DNA of 64,000 nt from Pseudomonadota bacterium (GCA_021847605.1 JAJZQN010000002.1:62001-126000), one strand, 5' to 3'. Shown: positions 36,282 through 46,231, counted from the stretch's first letter. A program made the numbers and translations. The notes: generated by a model not told the origin, from the sequence alone.

Positions 36282-37211
36282 ATGACGCAGGGTAGTAAGC
36301 CCCACGACGGGGGATTGATAGACGATCTGGCGATGATGCAATCGCTGACACAGCAGAATGTTGGGCGGCGGCGCACATTGCGCCTGTTGTTCGCGGCGGG
36401 TGGCGGCGCGATCATCACCGCATGCGGCGGGGGATCGGGTGGCACTTCTTCGTCCAGCAGCGGCACGAGCAGCAGTACGTCGTCTACATCCTCCTCTTCC
36501 ACATCCAGCAGCACGTCGTCCACCAGTTCCTCCTCCACCGGCGGAACCAGTTCGGGAAGCTGCATTGCCGACCCTGAGGAAACCAACGGCCCTTATCCGG
36601 CCGACGGCTCCAACAGCCGCAGCGGCACCGTGGTCAATGTGCTGGACGACACCGGCGTGGTGCGCAGCGACATTCGATCCAGCTTCGGATCATCGACCAC
36701 AACGGCGAGCGGCCTTTACACCAAGCTGACGATCACGGTCGTCAATGTAAACGGCAGTTGCGCGCCGCTGGAGGGTTATGCCGTCTACATCTGGCATTGC
36801 GACGTCAACGGCAAATATTCGCTCTATGACTATCCGGCGGAAAATTTCCTGCGCGGCGTAGGCGTGACTGACGCGAACGGACAGGTGACGTTCGAAACCA
36901 TCTTCCCTGGCTGTTATGACGGGCGTTACCCGCATATCCATTTCGAGGTCTATCCCAGCCTTGCGCGGGCGACCAGCTACAGCAATCGGCTGCTCTGCTC
37001 GCAATTCGCGATGCCATCCGCCACCTGCACCACCGTCTATGCCACCAGCGCCTATAGCAGCAGCAAGTCCAACTTTTCGGGCGAAAGCATCAGCAGCGAC
37101 AATGTGTTCGGTGACAACAGCACCGCCCAGCAGGAAGCCATGACCATTAGCATGACTGGCGACACGACCAATGGCTATACCGGCACCGTGACGGTCGGCA
37201 TCGCCATTTAA
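36282..37211 (+). CDS. Exported lipoprotein with intradiol ring-cleavage dioxygenase domain
   Basis: 309 residues. The N-terminus carries GRRRTLRLLFAAGGGAIITAC, a probable twin-arginine signal ending in a lipobox Cys. Next comes a linker of about 40 residues made almost only of Ser and Thr. The intradiol dioxygenase domain follows (about 95-305). Conserved elements: GPYP, PLEGYAVYIWHCDVNGKYSLYD, FLRGVGVTDANGQVTFETIFPGCYDGRYPHIHFEVY. Iron ligands expected from the family (Tyr in GKYS, Tyr in GCYDGR, both His of HIH) are present. It probably oxidises a catechol-like compound at the cell envelope; the substrate is unknown. It ends 16 bp before an OmpR-type regulator gene. Confidence 0.82.
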   Translation: MTQGSKPHDGGLIDDLAMMQSLTQQNVGRRRTLRLLFAAGGGAIITACGGGSGGTSSSSSGTSSSTSSTSSSSTSSSTSSTSSSSTGGTSSGSCIADPEETNGPYPADGSNSRSGTVVNVLDDTGVVRSDIRSSFGSSTTTASGLYTKLTITVVNVNGSCAPLEGYAVYIWHCDVNGKYSLYDYPAENFLRGVGVTDANGQVTFETIFPGCYDGRYPHIHFEVYPSLARATSYSNRLLCSQFAMPSATCTTVYATSAYSSSKSNFSGESISSDNVFGDNSTAQQEAMTISMTGDTTNGYTGTVTVGIAI

Positions 37212-37227
37212 AAGAAGGCAGGCGCGG

Positions 37228-37998
37228 ATGACTTTGCAGGGGGCCATGTCTGCCGATATGCTGACCGCCGCTATGGATGGTTCAAGCATATTGGTGGTCG
37301 ATGATGACGCGGACATTCGCGCGCTGCTGTCCGACTTTCTGGAACAGCACGGCTTTGCCGTGACAGCCGTGGCCGATGGCGCGGCGATGGACAAGGTTCT
37401 GAACGGCCAGACATTCGACATCGCCGTGCTGGACGTGATGATGCCGGGCGAGGATGGCCTGTCCATCCTGCGCCGCCTGTCGGCGCATGGGGGACCGCCG
37501 GTCATCATGTTGTCGGCGATCGGCAGCGACATCGACCGGATCGTCGGGCTTGAAATGGGGGCGGAAGATTATCTTCCCAAACCCTGCAATCCGCGCGAAT
37601 TGCTGGCGCGCATCCGCACCGTGCTGCGCCGGCACCGGCGGCAGGCGGTGGAAACGCCCGCGACTGGCGGCAAGCGGTTACGCTTTGCCGGGTGGCAGAT
37701 CGACATGGGCGCGCGCCTGCTGACCGATCCTGACAATGTCATCGTCACGTTGACCGATGGCGAATTTCGGTTGCTGCGCGCTTTCATCGAACATCCGCGT
37801 CGTGTGCTGAACCGCGACCAGTTGCTGGACTGGTCGGCGGGCAGCGACACGGAAAGCTATGACCGGGCCATCGACGTGCAGGTCAGTCGCCTGCGCCGCA
37901 AACTGGAGCGCGGCGCAAAGAGCGAAGGCATGGACGAGCTGGTCCGCACCATCCGCAACGAAGGCTATATGTTCACCGCCGAGGTGCGCCCGGCGTGA
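37228..37998 (+). CDS. OmpR-family response regulator
   Basis: 256 residues. Receiver at about 20-135 (ILVVDDDADIRALLSDFLEQHGF; Asp in AVLDVMMPGEDG; Lys in LPKPCNPREL). OmpR winged helix at about 155-250 (LTDGEFRLLRAFIEHPRRVLNRDQLLDW; DRAIDVQVSRLRRKLE). It overlaps the kinase gene by 4 bp (GTGA). The short gap to the dioxygenase-like gene suggests one transcript of three genes. Confidence 0.92.
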   Translation: MTLQGAMSADMLTAAMDGSSILVVDDDADIRALLSDFLEQHGFAVTAVADGAAMDKVLNGQTFDIAVLDVMMPGEDGLSILRRLSAHGGPPVIMLSAIGSDIDRIVGLEMGAEDYLPKPCNPRELLARIRTVLRRHRRQAVETPATGGKRLRFAGWQIDMGARLLTDPDNVIVTLTDGEFRLLRAFIEHPRRVLNRDQLLDWSAGSDTESYDRAIDVQVSRLRRKLERGAKSEGMDELVRTIRNEGYMFTAEVRPA

Positions 37999-39296
37999 CC
38001 GCCCCTCGCGACCGTTTCAATCCATCGATCCTGACCCGCATCGTTGCGCTGGTGGCGGCCAGCCTATTACTGGCGCTGGGGGCGATGATGCTGGTCGCCT
38101 TTCGCGGACCGCCGCCCCACAGCAGGCCGATGCCCCTGTCCGAAGCGGCAGGATTGCTGCGCGGCGGCCTTGCCCCGGCCGGCGCCTGGACGGTGGTGCG
38201 TTACCGGTCGGACCGTGTTCCCGATGCCGAGCCGGGGCAACAGCTGGATCGCGCCAGCGCGGCGCGCGTGGCGGCCATGTTGCACCTGCCGACGGCCGAC
38301 ATTCAATTGCAGCGCCCCATCCCCCCCGGTGACATGCCCCCGATGGAAGCGGATATGCGCCTTATGATGCACGGCGGCTTTCTGCTGGCGCAAAGAACCG
38401 ATGACGGCTGGCAGGTCGTACAGGCCCGGCAGGGCGCCAACGGCCGCTGGTATGCCATCACCCTGTCGTTGATGGCGGGTATTTTCATCCTGCTGCTGCT
38501 ACCCGCTTATTGGGTCGCACGCCGTATCACCCAGCCTATCCGTCAACTTGCCGAGGGCGCGGCGGTGGAAAGGCCCGAACGGGCCGATCCGCTGCCCCTC
38601 ACCGGCCCGCCAGAGGTTCGTGCGGTGGGAACCGCCTATAATCATATGCGCGCGCGCATCGCCGAGTATCTCAATGAACGTACCGCGATGCTGGTCGCCA
38701 TCGCCCATGATCTGCGGACGCCGATGACACGCCTGTCCTTTCGCCTTGAAGCGCTTCCCGAAGGACCGCGCGCCAAGGCACAGGCGGATGTGCAGGAAAT
38801 GCGGGCGATGGTCACGGACCTGCTGGATTTCATGCGCGGCACTGGCGACGGCGCTGATCGGGTCCGCATGGACCTGTCCGCCATTGTCGAGACGCTTGCC
38901 GACGATCTGGCCGACATGAATCAGGACGTAGTCGTCATACGCAGCAGCCGCGCGGTCGTGCGCGGGGATACGGTGGCCTTGCGTCGCTGCATCGGCAATC
39001 TGATCGAAAATGCGGTCCGCTATGGCGGATCCGCCCGCATCGCCGTCGGCGTCGAGGGACGGCGCGTCATCGTGCTTGTCGAGGATGACGGGCCGGGCGT
39101 GCCTGCAGACACAATCGACCGCCTGTGCGAACCTTTTTATCGTGGCGAAGCATCGCGCAATCGCGAGACAGGTGGCGTGGGGCTTGGCCTGTCGATCGCG
39201 CGCAGCATTGCGGAAAGCCATGGCGGGCGGCTGATGTTCGCCAACCGGCCAGAGGGCGGATTGCAGGCGCGCATCACCCTGCCGCTGGAAAGCTGA
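37995..39296 (+). CDS. Membrane sensor histidine kinase (EnvZ-like)
   Basis: 433 residues starting at GTG. TM1 at about 15-35 (IVALVAASLLLALGAMMLVAF), periplasmic part of about 120 residues rich in Pro and Met, TM2 at about 157-175, HAMP. H-box AHDLRTPMTRLSFRLEAL, N-box NLIENAVRYGG, EDDGPGVPADT and GVGLGLSIARSI complete a functional kinase. Its stop abuts, with no spacer, the stop of the convergent YkgJ-type gene. Confidence 0.91.
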   Translation: MTAPRDRFNPSILTRIVALVAASLLLALGAMMLVAFRGPPPHSRPMPLSEAAGLLRGGLAPAGAWTVVRYRSDRVPDAEPGQQLDRASAARVAAMLHLPTADIQLQRPIPPGDMPPMEADMRLMMHGGFLLAQRTDDGWQVVQARQGANGRWYAITLSLMAGIFILLLLPAYWVARRITQPIRQLAEGAAVERPERADPLPLTGPPEVRAVGTAYNHMRARIAEYLNERTAMLVAIAHDLRTPMTRLSFRLEALPEGPRAKAQADVQEMRAMVTDLLDFMRGTGDGADRVRMDLSAIVETLADDLADMNQDVVVIRSSRAVVRGDTVALRRCIGNLIENAVRYGGSARIAVGVEGRRVIVLVEDDGPGVPADTIDRLCEPFYRGEASRNRETGGVGLGLSIARSIAESHGGRLMFANRPEGGLQARITLPLES

Positions 39297-40085
39297 TCAC
39301 TGATAAAGCGGCAAATATCGAAAGGGCGCATCCTCAAACGGCTCTGCATCGCGGGCCTCCGCCTCGCGGATCATGGCGCGCGTCTCGGCGCGACCTGACA
39401 CGATGCGCAGATCGCCCTGCCCTGCTGGCACCATATCGCTGATCGACTGGCGCAGGGCGTCGAGCATCACTGTTTCATCCGGCGCCCAGATCGCAAAGCC
39501 TTCATTGGCAAGGGCGATGGTGTCGATGTCGAGCAGAGCGAGCAACCGCCCCTTGGCCGCGACATCTTCCACGCCATTATGCCGGCTGGCGGCGATCGCC
39601 TTTGCCGTTGTCTCATCCATTATCCGGTCCTGCGGATCAAGGAACAGCGGCTGGTCAACGCCCCAAGCATCGGACGGGCACAGTTTCTGGGCGGGATCGA
39701 TCGCGCGGTCCGGTCGCACCTCGGCCGGATAGATGCGGCATGTATTGGGCCGGTCCTCATAAGCGGCGCAATACATATTGGCCATGCGATTGGGACAAGG
39801 CCCGTCGAACACCGCCGTCAATGTCATGCTGACCGTTATCGGCAATGCACCGCTGCGGGCGGGCACGGCACGCATAGCGCGATACTCCTCTGCCGATCCG
39901 GGGGCATGGGGCAATGCCGGCGCGGCGTCGCACAGCAATTCGACCGTCCCGCCCCGCTCCAGCCAGCGGATCGCCTCTGCCACGCTCAGCGCCAACCGCA
40001 GATTCTGACAGCATTTCCCGCACACGGTGCAGGCGAAATGAAGCGGCTGGCGCGGATCGACCGCCCCGTCCTGTACCATGGTCAT
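39297..40085 (-). CDS. YkgJ-type cysteine cluster protein
   Basis: 262 residues. The N-terminal cluster FACTVCGKCCQNLRLALSV (four Cys) with more cysteines in CPNRMANMYCAAYEDRPNTCRIYP is the CxxCxxCC zinc/iron-sulfur chelating pattern of this family. Function unknown; relatives are often linked with metal handling. Start at 40085 or the second Met at 40079. Confidence 0.75.
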   Translation of the reverse strand: MTMVQDGAVDPRQPLHFACTVCGKCCQNLRLALSVAEAIRWLERGGTVELLCDAAPALPHAPGSAEEYRAMRAVPARSGALPITVSMTLTAVFDGPCPNRMANMYCAAYEDRPNTCRIYPAEVRPDRAIDPAQKLCPSDAWGVDQPLFLDPQDRIMDETTAKAIAASRHNGVEDVAAKGRLLALLDIDTIALANEGFAIWAPDETVMLDALRQSISDMVPAGQGDLRIVSGRAETRAMIREAEARDAEPFEDAPFRYLPLYQ

Positions 40086-40163
40086 GATGCGATCCCTTGC
40101 GCGCCTTTATGGCTTATACGCCCCCTCATTGCCGATCATCACGTCATGTCAACAAAAAGCGAA

Positions 40164-40192
40164 AGGGCCGGTATCGCGTGACACCGGCCCCT
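40164..40192 (-). terminator. Terminator of typA
   Basis: ACCGGCCC and GGGCCGGT form an 8-bp stem with a 10-nt loop, 30 bp beyond the typA stop. On the minus strand TTTCGCTTTTTG follows. Confidence 0.65.
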
Positions 40193-40221
40193 TGCAGCAA
40201 TCTTCAGTCCAACCTGATAAA

Positions 40222-42039
40222 TCAGGCAGCCTTCGAACGGCTCATGCGCTTGCGCTCGTTCGGATCGAGGTAGCGCTTGCGCAGACGGATGTTCTTGGGC
40301 GTCACTTCGACCATTTCATCGTCGTCGATATAGGCGATCGCCTGTTCCAGCGTCATCTTCTTCGGCGGGGTCAGGCGGACGGCGTCGTCCTTGCCGCTGG
40401 CGCGGAAGTTGGTCAGCGCCTTCGACTTCATCGGGTTGACTTCCAGGTCTTCGGGCTTGGCGTTTTCGCCGATCACCATGCCTTCGTACAGCGCTTCACC
40501 CACGCCCACGAACAGGATGCCGCGTTCTTCCAGCGGACCCAGCGCATAGGCATTGGCTTCGCCCGCACCGTTCGAAATCAGAACGCCGTTCTTGCGGCCT
40601 TCGATCTTGCCCTTGTGGGGGCCGTACTTCTCGAACAGGCGGTTCATGATGCCCGTGCCGCGCGTGTCGGACAGGAATTCGCCATGATAGCCGATCAGGC
40701 CGCGCGAGGGCGCGGAGAAGGTGATGCGGGTCTTGCCACCGCCCGAGGGACGCATGTCGGTCATCTCGGCCTTGCGAATGTTCATCTTGTCGACGACCGT
40801 ACCGGAGAATTCATCGTCCACGTCGATGACGACGGTTTCATACGGCTCGGTCTTGCCGCCATTTTCGTCTTCGCCGAACAGCACGCGCGGACGCGAGATG
40901 CCCAGTTCAAAGCCTTCGCGGCGCATGGTTTCGATCAGAACGCCCAGCTGCAATTCACCGCGACCGGCGACGTCGAAGCTGTCCTTGTCGTCCGACTCCG
41001 TCACCTTGATGGCGACGTTGGATTCGGCTTCACGGGCCAGACGGTCGCGGATCATGCGGCTCGTCACCTTGGTGCCTTCGCGGCCGGCCATCGGCGAATC
41101 ATTCACCGCGAAACGCATCGACAGGGTCGGCGGATCGATCGGCTGGGCCTTGATCGGTGCCGTAACCTGCGGATCGGAAATGGTGTTGGACACGGTCGCG
41201 ACGGTCAGACCGGCGAGCGAAATGATGTCGCCGGCCTTGGCTTCGTCCACGGGCACGCGGTCCAGACCCTGGAACGACATGATCTTCGATGCACGGCCGG
41301 TTTCGATCACATTTCCTTCGGCGTCGAGGGCGTGGATCGGCTGGTTGACCTTGACCGTGCCCGACTGGACGCGGCCGGTCAGGATGCGACCGAGGAAGTT
41401 GTCACGGTCGAGCAGCGTCACGAGGAAGCTGAACGGCGCGTCCTGATCCAGCGACGGCGGCGGAACGTGATCGACGATCTTCTGGAACAGCGGCTCCAGC
41501 GTGCCTTCGCGGCGCTGGGCGTCTTCGCTGGCATAACCGTTACGACCCGAAGCGTAGAGAACGGGGAAGTCGAGCTGTTCGTCGGTGGCGTCCAGCGTCA
41601 CGAACAGGTCGAACACTTCGTCCAGCACTTCCTGGATACGCTCGTCGGGACGGTCGACCTTGTTGACGACGACGATGGGCTTCAGGCCCAGCGCCAGCGC
41701 CTTGCCGGTCACGAACTTGGTCTGCGGCATGGCGCCTTCCGACGAATCGACCAGCAGGATCACGCCGTCGACCATCGAGAGGATGCGCTCCACTTCGCCG
41801 CCGAAGTCGGCGTGGCCGGGCGTATCGACGATGTTGATGCGGGTGCCGTTCCATTCGACCGAGGTCGGCTTCGCCAGAATGGTGATGCCGCGTTCTTTTT
41901 CGAGGTCGTTGGAATCCATCGCGCGTTCTTCGACGCGCTGGTTGTCGCGGAACGTGCCGGACTGGCGGAAAAGCTGATCGACGAGGGTGGTCTTGCCATG
42001 GTCGACGTGCGCGATGATCGCGATATTACGCAGGGACAT
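40222..42039 (-). CDS. typA: Ribosome-associated GTPase TypA/BipA
   Basis: 605 residues, standard. G1 loop [25 protein letters not shown] switch I ([10 protein letters not shown]), [15 protein letters not shown]; then EF-G-like domains III and V and the BipA-specific C-terminal domain with the [18 protein letters not shown] motif. It is a GTPase that acts on 70S ribosomes or on 50S assembly under stress and cold. Start at [15 protein letters not shown]; the long upstream extension is not conserved. Confidence 0.97.
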   Translation of the reverse strand: MSLRNIAIIAHVDHGKTTLVDQLFRQSGTFRDNQRVEERAMDSNDLEKERGITILAKPTSVEWNGTRINIVDTPGHADFGGEVERILSMVDGVILLVDSSEGAMPQTKFVTGKALALGLKPIVVVNKVDRPDERIQEVLDEVFDLFVTLDATDEQLDFPVLYASGRNGYASEDAQRREGTLEPLFQKIVDHVPPPSLDQDAPFSFLVTLLDRDNFLGRILTGRVQSGTVKVNQPIHALDAEGNVIETGRASKIMSFQGLDRVPVDEAKAGDIISLAGLTVATVSNTISDPQVTAPIKAQPIDPPTLSMRFAVNDSPMAGREGTKVTSRMIRDRLAREAESNVAIKVTESDDKDSFDVAGRGELQLGVLIETMRREGFELGISRPRVLFGEDENGGKTEPYETVVIDVDDEFSGTVVDKMNIRKAEMTDMRPSGGGKTRITFSAPSRGLIGYHGEFLSDTRGTGIMNRLFEKYGPHKGKIEGRKNGVLISNGAGEANAYALGPLEERGILFVGVGEALYEGMVIGENAKPEDLEVNPMKSKALTNFRASGKDDAVRLTPPKKMTLEQAIAYIDDDEMVEVTPKNIRLRKRYLDPNERKRMSRSKAA

Positions 42040-42341
42040 GCTTATGCCTTTGGGATCGGGTTTTCCCGGTCGGCACCACGCCTGTCCAGGACTATCGGGC
42101 GCGCCCCTACAGGAAATGACGCGATGCGGCAAGGGCAAGGGGTGCATGCCTTTCGATCTGCCCGTATCACGCGCCTGTCCTGCAACAGAGCAAAAGCAGG
42201 CGCAACAGGGTTCCAAAATCGACAACCATCTTCTGCAATTTTGATATGATATTATGTAACTTTAATCTTATTACCCCCTTGCTCCGCCACGTCACCGCTC
42301 TATGGAAACAACACAGCCCCTATTTTGACAAAGGAAACAGC
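42040..42341. other. 302-bp divergent intergenic region typA / S10 peptidase
   Basis: No gene seen. The half nearer the peptidase gene (42225-42285) is markedly AT-rich for this genome (TTTTGATATGATATTATG) and is the likely promoter of the peptidase gene. The other half should carry the typA promoter. Confidence 0.6.
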
Positions 42342-43907
42342 ATGCGGTCGCGCGCCACCCTTTCTTTCGCAACCATGAGCTTCGCATCCCTGATCGCCCT
42401 TGCCTCGCCCGCGCTGGCGCAGAAGGACGGCCCGGATGCCGCCAAGGCCCACGCCGAAGCGGTCGCAGAGGATGTTGCAAAGAATTGGGCCAGCGCGCCG
42501 GTCGAGGAAGTGACCAAGAGCGGCAAAGGCACCGCCCATGTCGATGGCAAGGCCATCCCCTACACCCAGACCGCCGGCACGCTGACCATCCGCGATGCCA
42601 AGGGCAAGCCGGTCGGCAGCATGTTCTACACCGCCTATACGGCGGAGGGTAAGAACCGCCCTGTCACCTTTCTCTATAATGGCGGCCCCGGTTCCTCGAC
42701 CCTGTGGCTGCGCATGGGCAGCTTCGCGCCGGAGCATGTTCGCACCGGCAATCCCGAAGCGGTCAAGCCCGCTCCCTATGATGTCGGACCGAATAATGAC
42801 AGCCTGATCGGCAGCACCGACATGGTGTTTCTCGATGCGATGGGCGCTGGCTATTCCCGCCCGCTGGGCGATGCCAAGCCGTCCGACTTTTACGGCGTGG
42901 ATCAGGATGTCGACGCCTTTGCCAAGGCGATCATCCGCTACACCACCAAATTCGGCCGCTGGGCATCGCCCAAATATATTTTCGGCGAAAGCTATGGCAC
43001 CACCCGTTCGGGCGCCCTCGCCTATCAGCTGGAGGATCGCGGGCTGGCGCTGAACGGCGTGGTGCTGCTGTCGTCGATCATGAACTATGGCATCCGCCAG
43101 TCGGGCTTCGACACCATCCATATCGGCTATCTGCCCAGCTATGCGGCGACAGCCTGGTATCATAATCGCGTACCCGGCGGCCGCCCCGCCAGCCTGGAAG
43201 CCTTTGTCGAGGAAGCCCGCGTCTTCGCGAACGGTCCCTACGCCACCGCCCTGCTCAAGGGATCGGACATTACGCCCGAGGAAACCGACAGCATCGCTCA
43301 GCAGATGAGCCGCTTCACCGGCCTGTCGGTCGATTATCTCAAGCGCGCCAATCTGCGCGTCAACCTGTCCCGTTTCCGCAAGGAATTGCTGCGCGACGGG
43401 CACGAAACCATCGGCCGGTTCGACAGCCGGTACAAGGGCATCGACGCCGATGCGGCGGGCGAAAATCCCGAATATGATCCGTCCAGCACCAGCATCACCG
43501 GCCTCTATGTCGGCAGCTTCCTGGATCAGGTGACACGCCAGATGGGTTATGAAACCGATCTCGACTATCGGTTGAGCGCACGCGAAGGCGGCGATTTCCA
43601 ATGGGACTGGAGCCATCAGGGGCCGGAACGTGGCCGTCAGAATGTTGCCGACGTCACCGCCGACCTCAGCGCCGCGATGCGGACCAACCCGCATCTGCGC
43701 GTCCTGTCGCTGAACGGCTGGTACGACATGGCCACCCCCTTCTTCTCGACCGAGCGTGACCTGAAGCACATGATGCTGGAGCCGAACCTGCGCCAGAATC
43801 TCCAGTTCAAATATTATCCCGCTGGCCACATGGTCTATCTGAACCCCGAAGCGCTGCACCAGATGCGCCTCGACATGGAGCGCTATTATGCGGAAGGCTC
43901 ACGCTGA
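42342..43907 (+). CDS. Exported serine carboxypeptidase, peptidase family S10
   Basis: 521 residues. Signal peptide (MRSRATLSFATMSFASLIALASPALAQ). Oxyanion-hole segment LYNGGPGSSTLW, nucleophile in FGESYGTTRSG, catalytic Asp in LNGWYDMATPF and His in PAGHMVYL. It removes C-terminal residues from peptides, best at acid pH, and acts in the periplasm. AAAGGAAA stands about 6 nt before the ATG. The family is common in sphingomonads and Xanthomonas but rare elsewhere in bacteria. Confidence 0.93.
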   Translation: MRSRATLSFATMSFASLIALASPALAQKDGPDAAKAHAEAVAEDVAKNWASAPVEEVTKSGKGTAHVDGKAIPYTQTAGTLTIRDAKGKPVGSMFYTAYTAEGKNRPVTFLYNGGPGSSTLWLRMGSFAPEHVRTGNPEAVKPAPYDVGPNNDSLIGSTDMVFLDAMGAGYSRPLGDAKPSDFYGVDQDVDAFAKAIIRYTTKFGRWASPKYIFGESYGTTRSGALAYQLEDRGLALNGVVLLSSIMNYGIRQSGFDTIHIGYLPSYAATAWYHNRVPGGRPASLEAFVEEARVFANGPYATALLKGSDITPEETDSIAQQMSRFTGLSVDYLKRANLRVNLSRFRKELLRDGHETIGRFDSRYKGIDADAAGENPEYDPSSTSITGLYVGSFLDQVTRQMGYETDLDYRLSAREGGDFQWDWSHQGPERGRQNVADVTADLSAAMRTNPHLRVLSLNGWYDMATPFFSTERDLKHMMLEPNLRQNLQFKYYPAGHMVYLNPEALHQMRLDMERYYAEGSR

Positions 43908-43978
43908 TGCGGGCCTGAAACAGCCGGTTTGAATTGCATCGGGCGCGGGGCCGGGCCATATTCCGCATTGAAGAGCGA

Positions 43979-44000
43979 CTGTTATAGTCACATATAACAG
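43979..44000. promoter_or_regulatory. Perfect 8-bp inverted repeat upstream of telA
   Basis: CTGTTATA at 43979-43986 and TATAACAG at 43993-44000, separated by GTCACA, end 5 nt before the GAGGAG ribosome-binding site and 15 nt before the start codon. It looks like an operator overlapping the promoter or leader of the telA gene. Binding protein unknown. Confidence 0.5.
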
Positions 44001-44015
44001 TTCCGAGGAGATATT

Positions 44016-45233
44016 ATGGCCAGCACCGCGCCCACTACGACTGCCACCGCCGACGCGCTGAACCTGACGCCGCCCGATCCGGTCCCGGTCGTCGCACCGG
44101 AAAAAGCATCGGGTCTCGTTCCGATCGATGACGAGAAGCGCAGCAAGCTGGACGAAAAGGTCGACGCCTTCGTCGCGGACCTTGTGGCGCAGGACGCCAA
44201 CTCCCCCGAATTCGGCGCCCGCGTCGATCAGCTCACCAATATGGGCCGCAAGGAAATCGCGGAAGCCGCTGGCCATTCCAATCGCTTTCTCGACCGCCCG
44301 GTGCGCGCGATGGACAGCGATACCAAGGTCGGCGCCGATCTGGCCGAACTGCGCCGCACGGTCGAAGACCTTGATCCGGGCAAACGCGGCAACCTGCTCG
44401 CCCCCAAGAAGCTGTTCGGCATCATCCCGTTCGGCAACAAGATGCGCGACTATTTCGACGGCTATAAAAGCGCGCAGAGCCACATCAATTCGATCCTCGG
44501 ATCGCTCGCCAGCGGCAAGGATGTGCTGATCAAGGATAATGCCGCCATTGATGTCGAGCGGCAGAATATGTGGCAGACCATGGGTCGCCTCGAACAGATG
44601 ATCCATATTTCCAAGACCATGGATGCCCGCCTGGAATCCAAGGCGCTGGAACTGGACGCAACCGATCCGGCCAAGGCCAAGGCGATCCGGGACAGCGCCC
44701 TCTTCTACATTCGCCAGCGCACGCAGGATTTGCTGACCCAGATGGCGGTGACGGTGCAGGGCTATCTCGCGCTGGATCTGGTCAAGAAGAATAATGTCGA
44801 ACTGGTGAAGGGCGTGGACCGCGCCAGCACCACGACCGTCGCCGCTCTGCGCACCGCCGTCACCGTGGCACAGGCGCTGGTCGGACAACGACTGGTGCTG
44901 GAACAGATTACCGCGCTCAACACCACGACCGCCAACATGATCGACCGGACCGGCGAACTGCTGAAAAGCCAGACCGCCCAGATTCACGAGCAGGCGGCCA
45001 GCAGCACCATCCCCATTGAAACGCTCCAGCGCGCGTTCCAGAATATCTATGACACGATGGACAATATCGACACGTTCAAGCTCAAGGCGCTGGAGAATAT
45101 GAAGACGACGGTGAACACGCTGTCGAACGAGGTCGAAAAGTCCAAGGGCTATATCGCCCGCGCCGAGGGTCAGGCGCAGGCCGCCGCCGAAGTGCGCCGT
45201 GACAATCCCCTGCTGAGCGCGATCGAGGGATAA
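44016..45233 (+). CDS. TelA/KlaA toxic-anion-resistance family protein
   Basis: 405 residues. The helical TelA fold is evident: SKLDEKVDAFVADLV, GRKEIAEAAGHSNRFLDRPV, KLFGIIPFGNKMRDYFDGYKSAQSHINSI and the C-terminal coiled-coil TTVNTLSNEVEKSKGYI. The family was first linked to plasmid tellurite resistance, but chromosomal copies more broadly serve envelope or metal stress. It precedes an XpaC-like gene by 5 bp, the usual pairing. Confidence 0.9.
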   Translation: MASTAPTTTATADALNLTPPDPVPVVAPEKASGLVPIDDEKRSKLDEKVDAFVADLVAQDANSPEFGARVDQLTNMGRKEIAEAAGHSNRFLDRPVRAMDSDTKVGADLAELRRTVEDLDPGKRGNLLAPKKLFGIIPFGNKMRDYFDGYKSAQSHINSILGSLASGKDVLIKDNAAIDVERQNMWQTMGRLEQMIHISKTMDARLESKALELDATDPAKAKAIRDSALFYIRQRTQDLLTQMAVTVQGYLALDLVKKNNVELVKGVDRASTTTVAALRTAVTVAQALVGQRLVLEQITALNTTTANMIDRTGELLKSQTAQIHEQAASSTIPIETLQRAFQNIYDTMDNIDTFKLKALENMKTTVNTLSNEVEKSKGYIARAEGQAQAAAEVRRDNPLLSAIEG

Positions 45234-45238
45234 GAAGG

Positions 45239-45952
45239 ATGAGCCGGTCCGACCGCATATTGGCCGATGCCGACGCGGTACTGCGCCGCCATAGCGATCG
45301 CGGGCGCAGCCTGTCGACGCGGGCGCGGGCGCGGCGCAATGCATCGGTCATGCGCCGGCTGGGCCGGATCACCGGCGCAGCCGTCGCCATCATCGCCGCC
45401 GCCATGGTGGCGGGCTGGTTCATGCCGCTCGGCACCAACGGCGTGATGATCGTGCTGGGCCTGTTGCTGGTCGCCACCCTGTTTTTTGCGCTTCTCCCCA
45501 GTGGCGATCGCCCGGTCAGCGCGGAAAAACTGACGGATGCGGCGTTGACGGCCCTGCCGCTGAAAACCGAAATCTGGCTGGAAAATCAGCGCAAGGCGCT
45601 CCCGGCCCCGGCCGTCACGCTGGTCGACAGTATCGGCGTGCGACTGGAAACGCTGGCCCCGCAACTCGAACGGCTGGGCGAGCAGGATCCGACCGCGCAG
45701 GAAATCCGCCGCCTGCTGGCCGACCATCTGCCCGAACTCGTCACCGGCTATCAGTCGATCCCCGAACCCATGCGGCGCGAGGAGCGCAATGGCCGCGTCC
45801 CTGAAAAACAACTGGTCGAGGGGCTGGGCGTCATCGATGCGGAAATCGCACGGATGAGTGAAAATCTGGCCAGCGGCGATCTCGACAAGCTGGCGACGCA
45901 AAACCGCTTCCTTGAGCTTAAATATCAGGAGGCGAAGGAACTCGGGCAATAG
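45239..45952 (+). CDS. XpaC-like membrane protein paired with TelA
   Basis: 237 residues. Basic N-terminal region, two adjacent helices at about 41-60 and 66-83 (AAVAIIAAAMVAGWFMPLG and GVMIVLGLLLVATLFFAL), then a cytoplasmic helical domain (TEIWLENQRKALPAPAVTLVDSIGVRLETLAP). Topology and linkage to TelA match the XpaC (5-bromo-4-chloroindolyl phosphate hydrolysis) family, whose real role is unknown. Family assignment is by context and topology. Confidence 0.65.
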   Translation: MSRSDRILADADAVLRRHSDRGRSLSTRARARRNASVMRRLGRITGAAVAIIAAAMVAGWFMPLGTNGVMIVLGLLLVATLFFALLPSGDRPVSAEKLTDAALTALPLKTEIWLENQRKALPAPAVTLVDSIGVRLETLAPQLERLGEQDPTAQEIRRLLADHLPELVTGYQSIPEPMRREERNGRVPEKQLVEGLGVIDAEIARMSENLASGDLDKLATQNRFLELKYQEAKELGQ

Positions 45953-45970
45953 GTCCGTCTTCTCTTCGTC

Positions 45971-46126
45971 ATGATCCACCTCACCCTCATCATCGTCGAT
46001 TTTCTGACCGGCCTGCTGGTCGCGGGCGCATGGGCGCTGGCCTCAGCCGCCGGTGTCGTCGCGGCGCTTGTCGGGGGTGGTGCGATCGGCTGGACCCTGT
46101 TGCGCCGCTGGCGCCGGAAGCCATGA
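45971..46126 (+). CDS. Possible 51-residue single-TM microprotein
   Basis: A short reading frame, MIHLTLIIVDFLTGLLVAGA onward, made of one long hydrophobic stretch with a GAWALASAAG and VGGGAIGW segment, then a basic end (LLRRWRRKP). It follows the XpaC-like gene by 18 bp on the same strand, so it may be a third member of the operon. There is no strong ribosome-binding site, so coding status is uncertain. Confidence 0.35.
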   Translation: MIHLTLIIVDFLTGLLVAGAWALASAAGVVAALVGGGAIGWTLLRRWRRKP

Positions 46127-46231
46127 CCCAAAACGGGACACCTGACCCAAGGGCCAGCATGAAATCTTGCCCTTTTCCTTCTATGCAAAGCGCACAGGGG
46201 CGTTGAAACCCGAAGCATAGGGACGCAAATA

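Noticed and set aside
40078..42249. 723-codon plus-strand open frame opposite typA
   Set aside because: Shadow of typA; composition rich in His, Arg, Gln and no family features.
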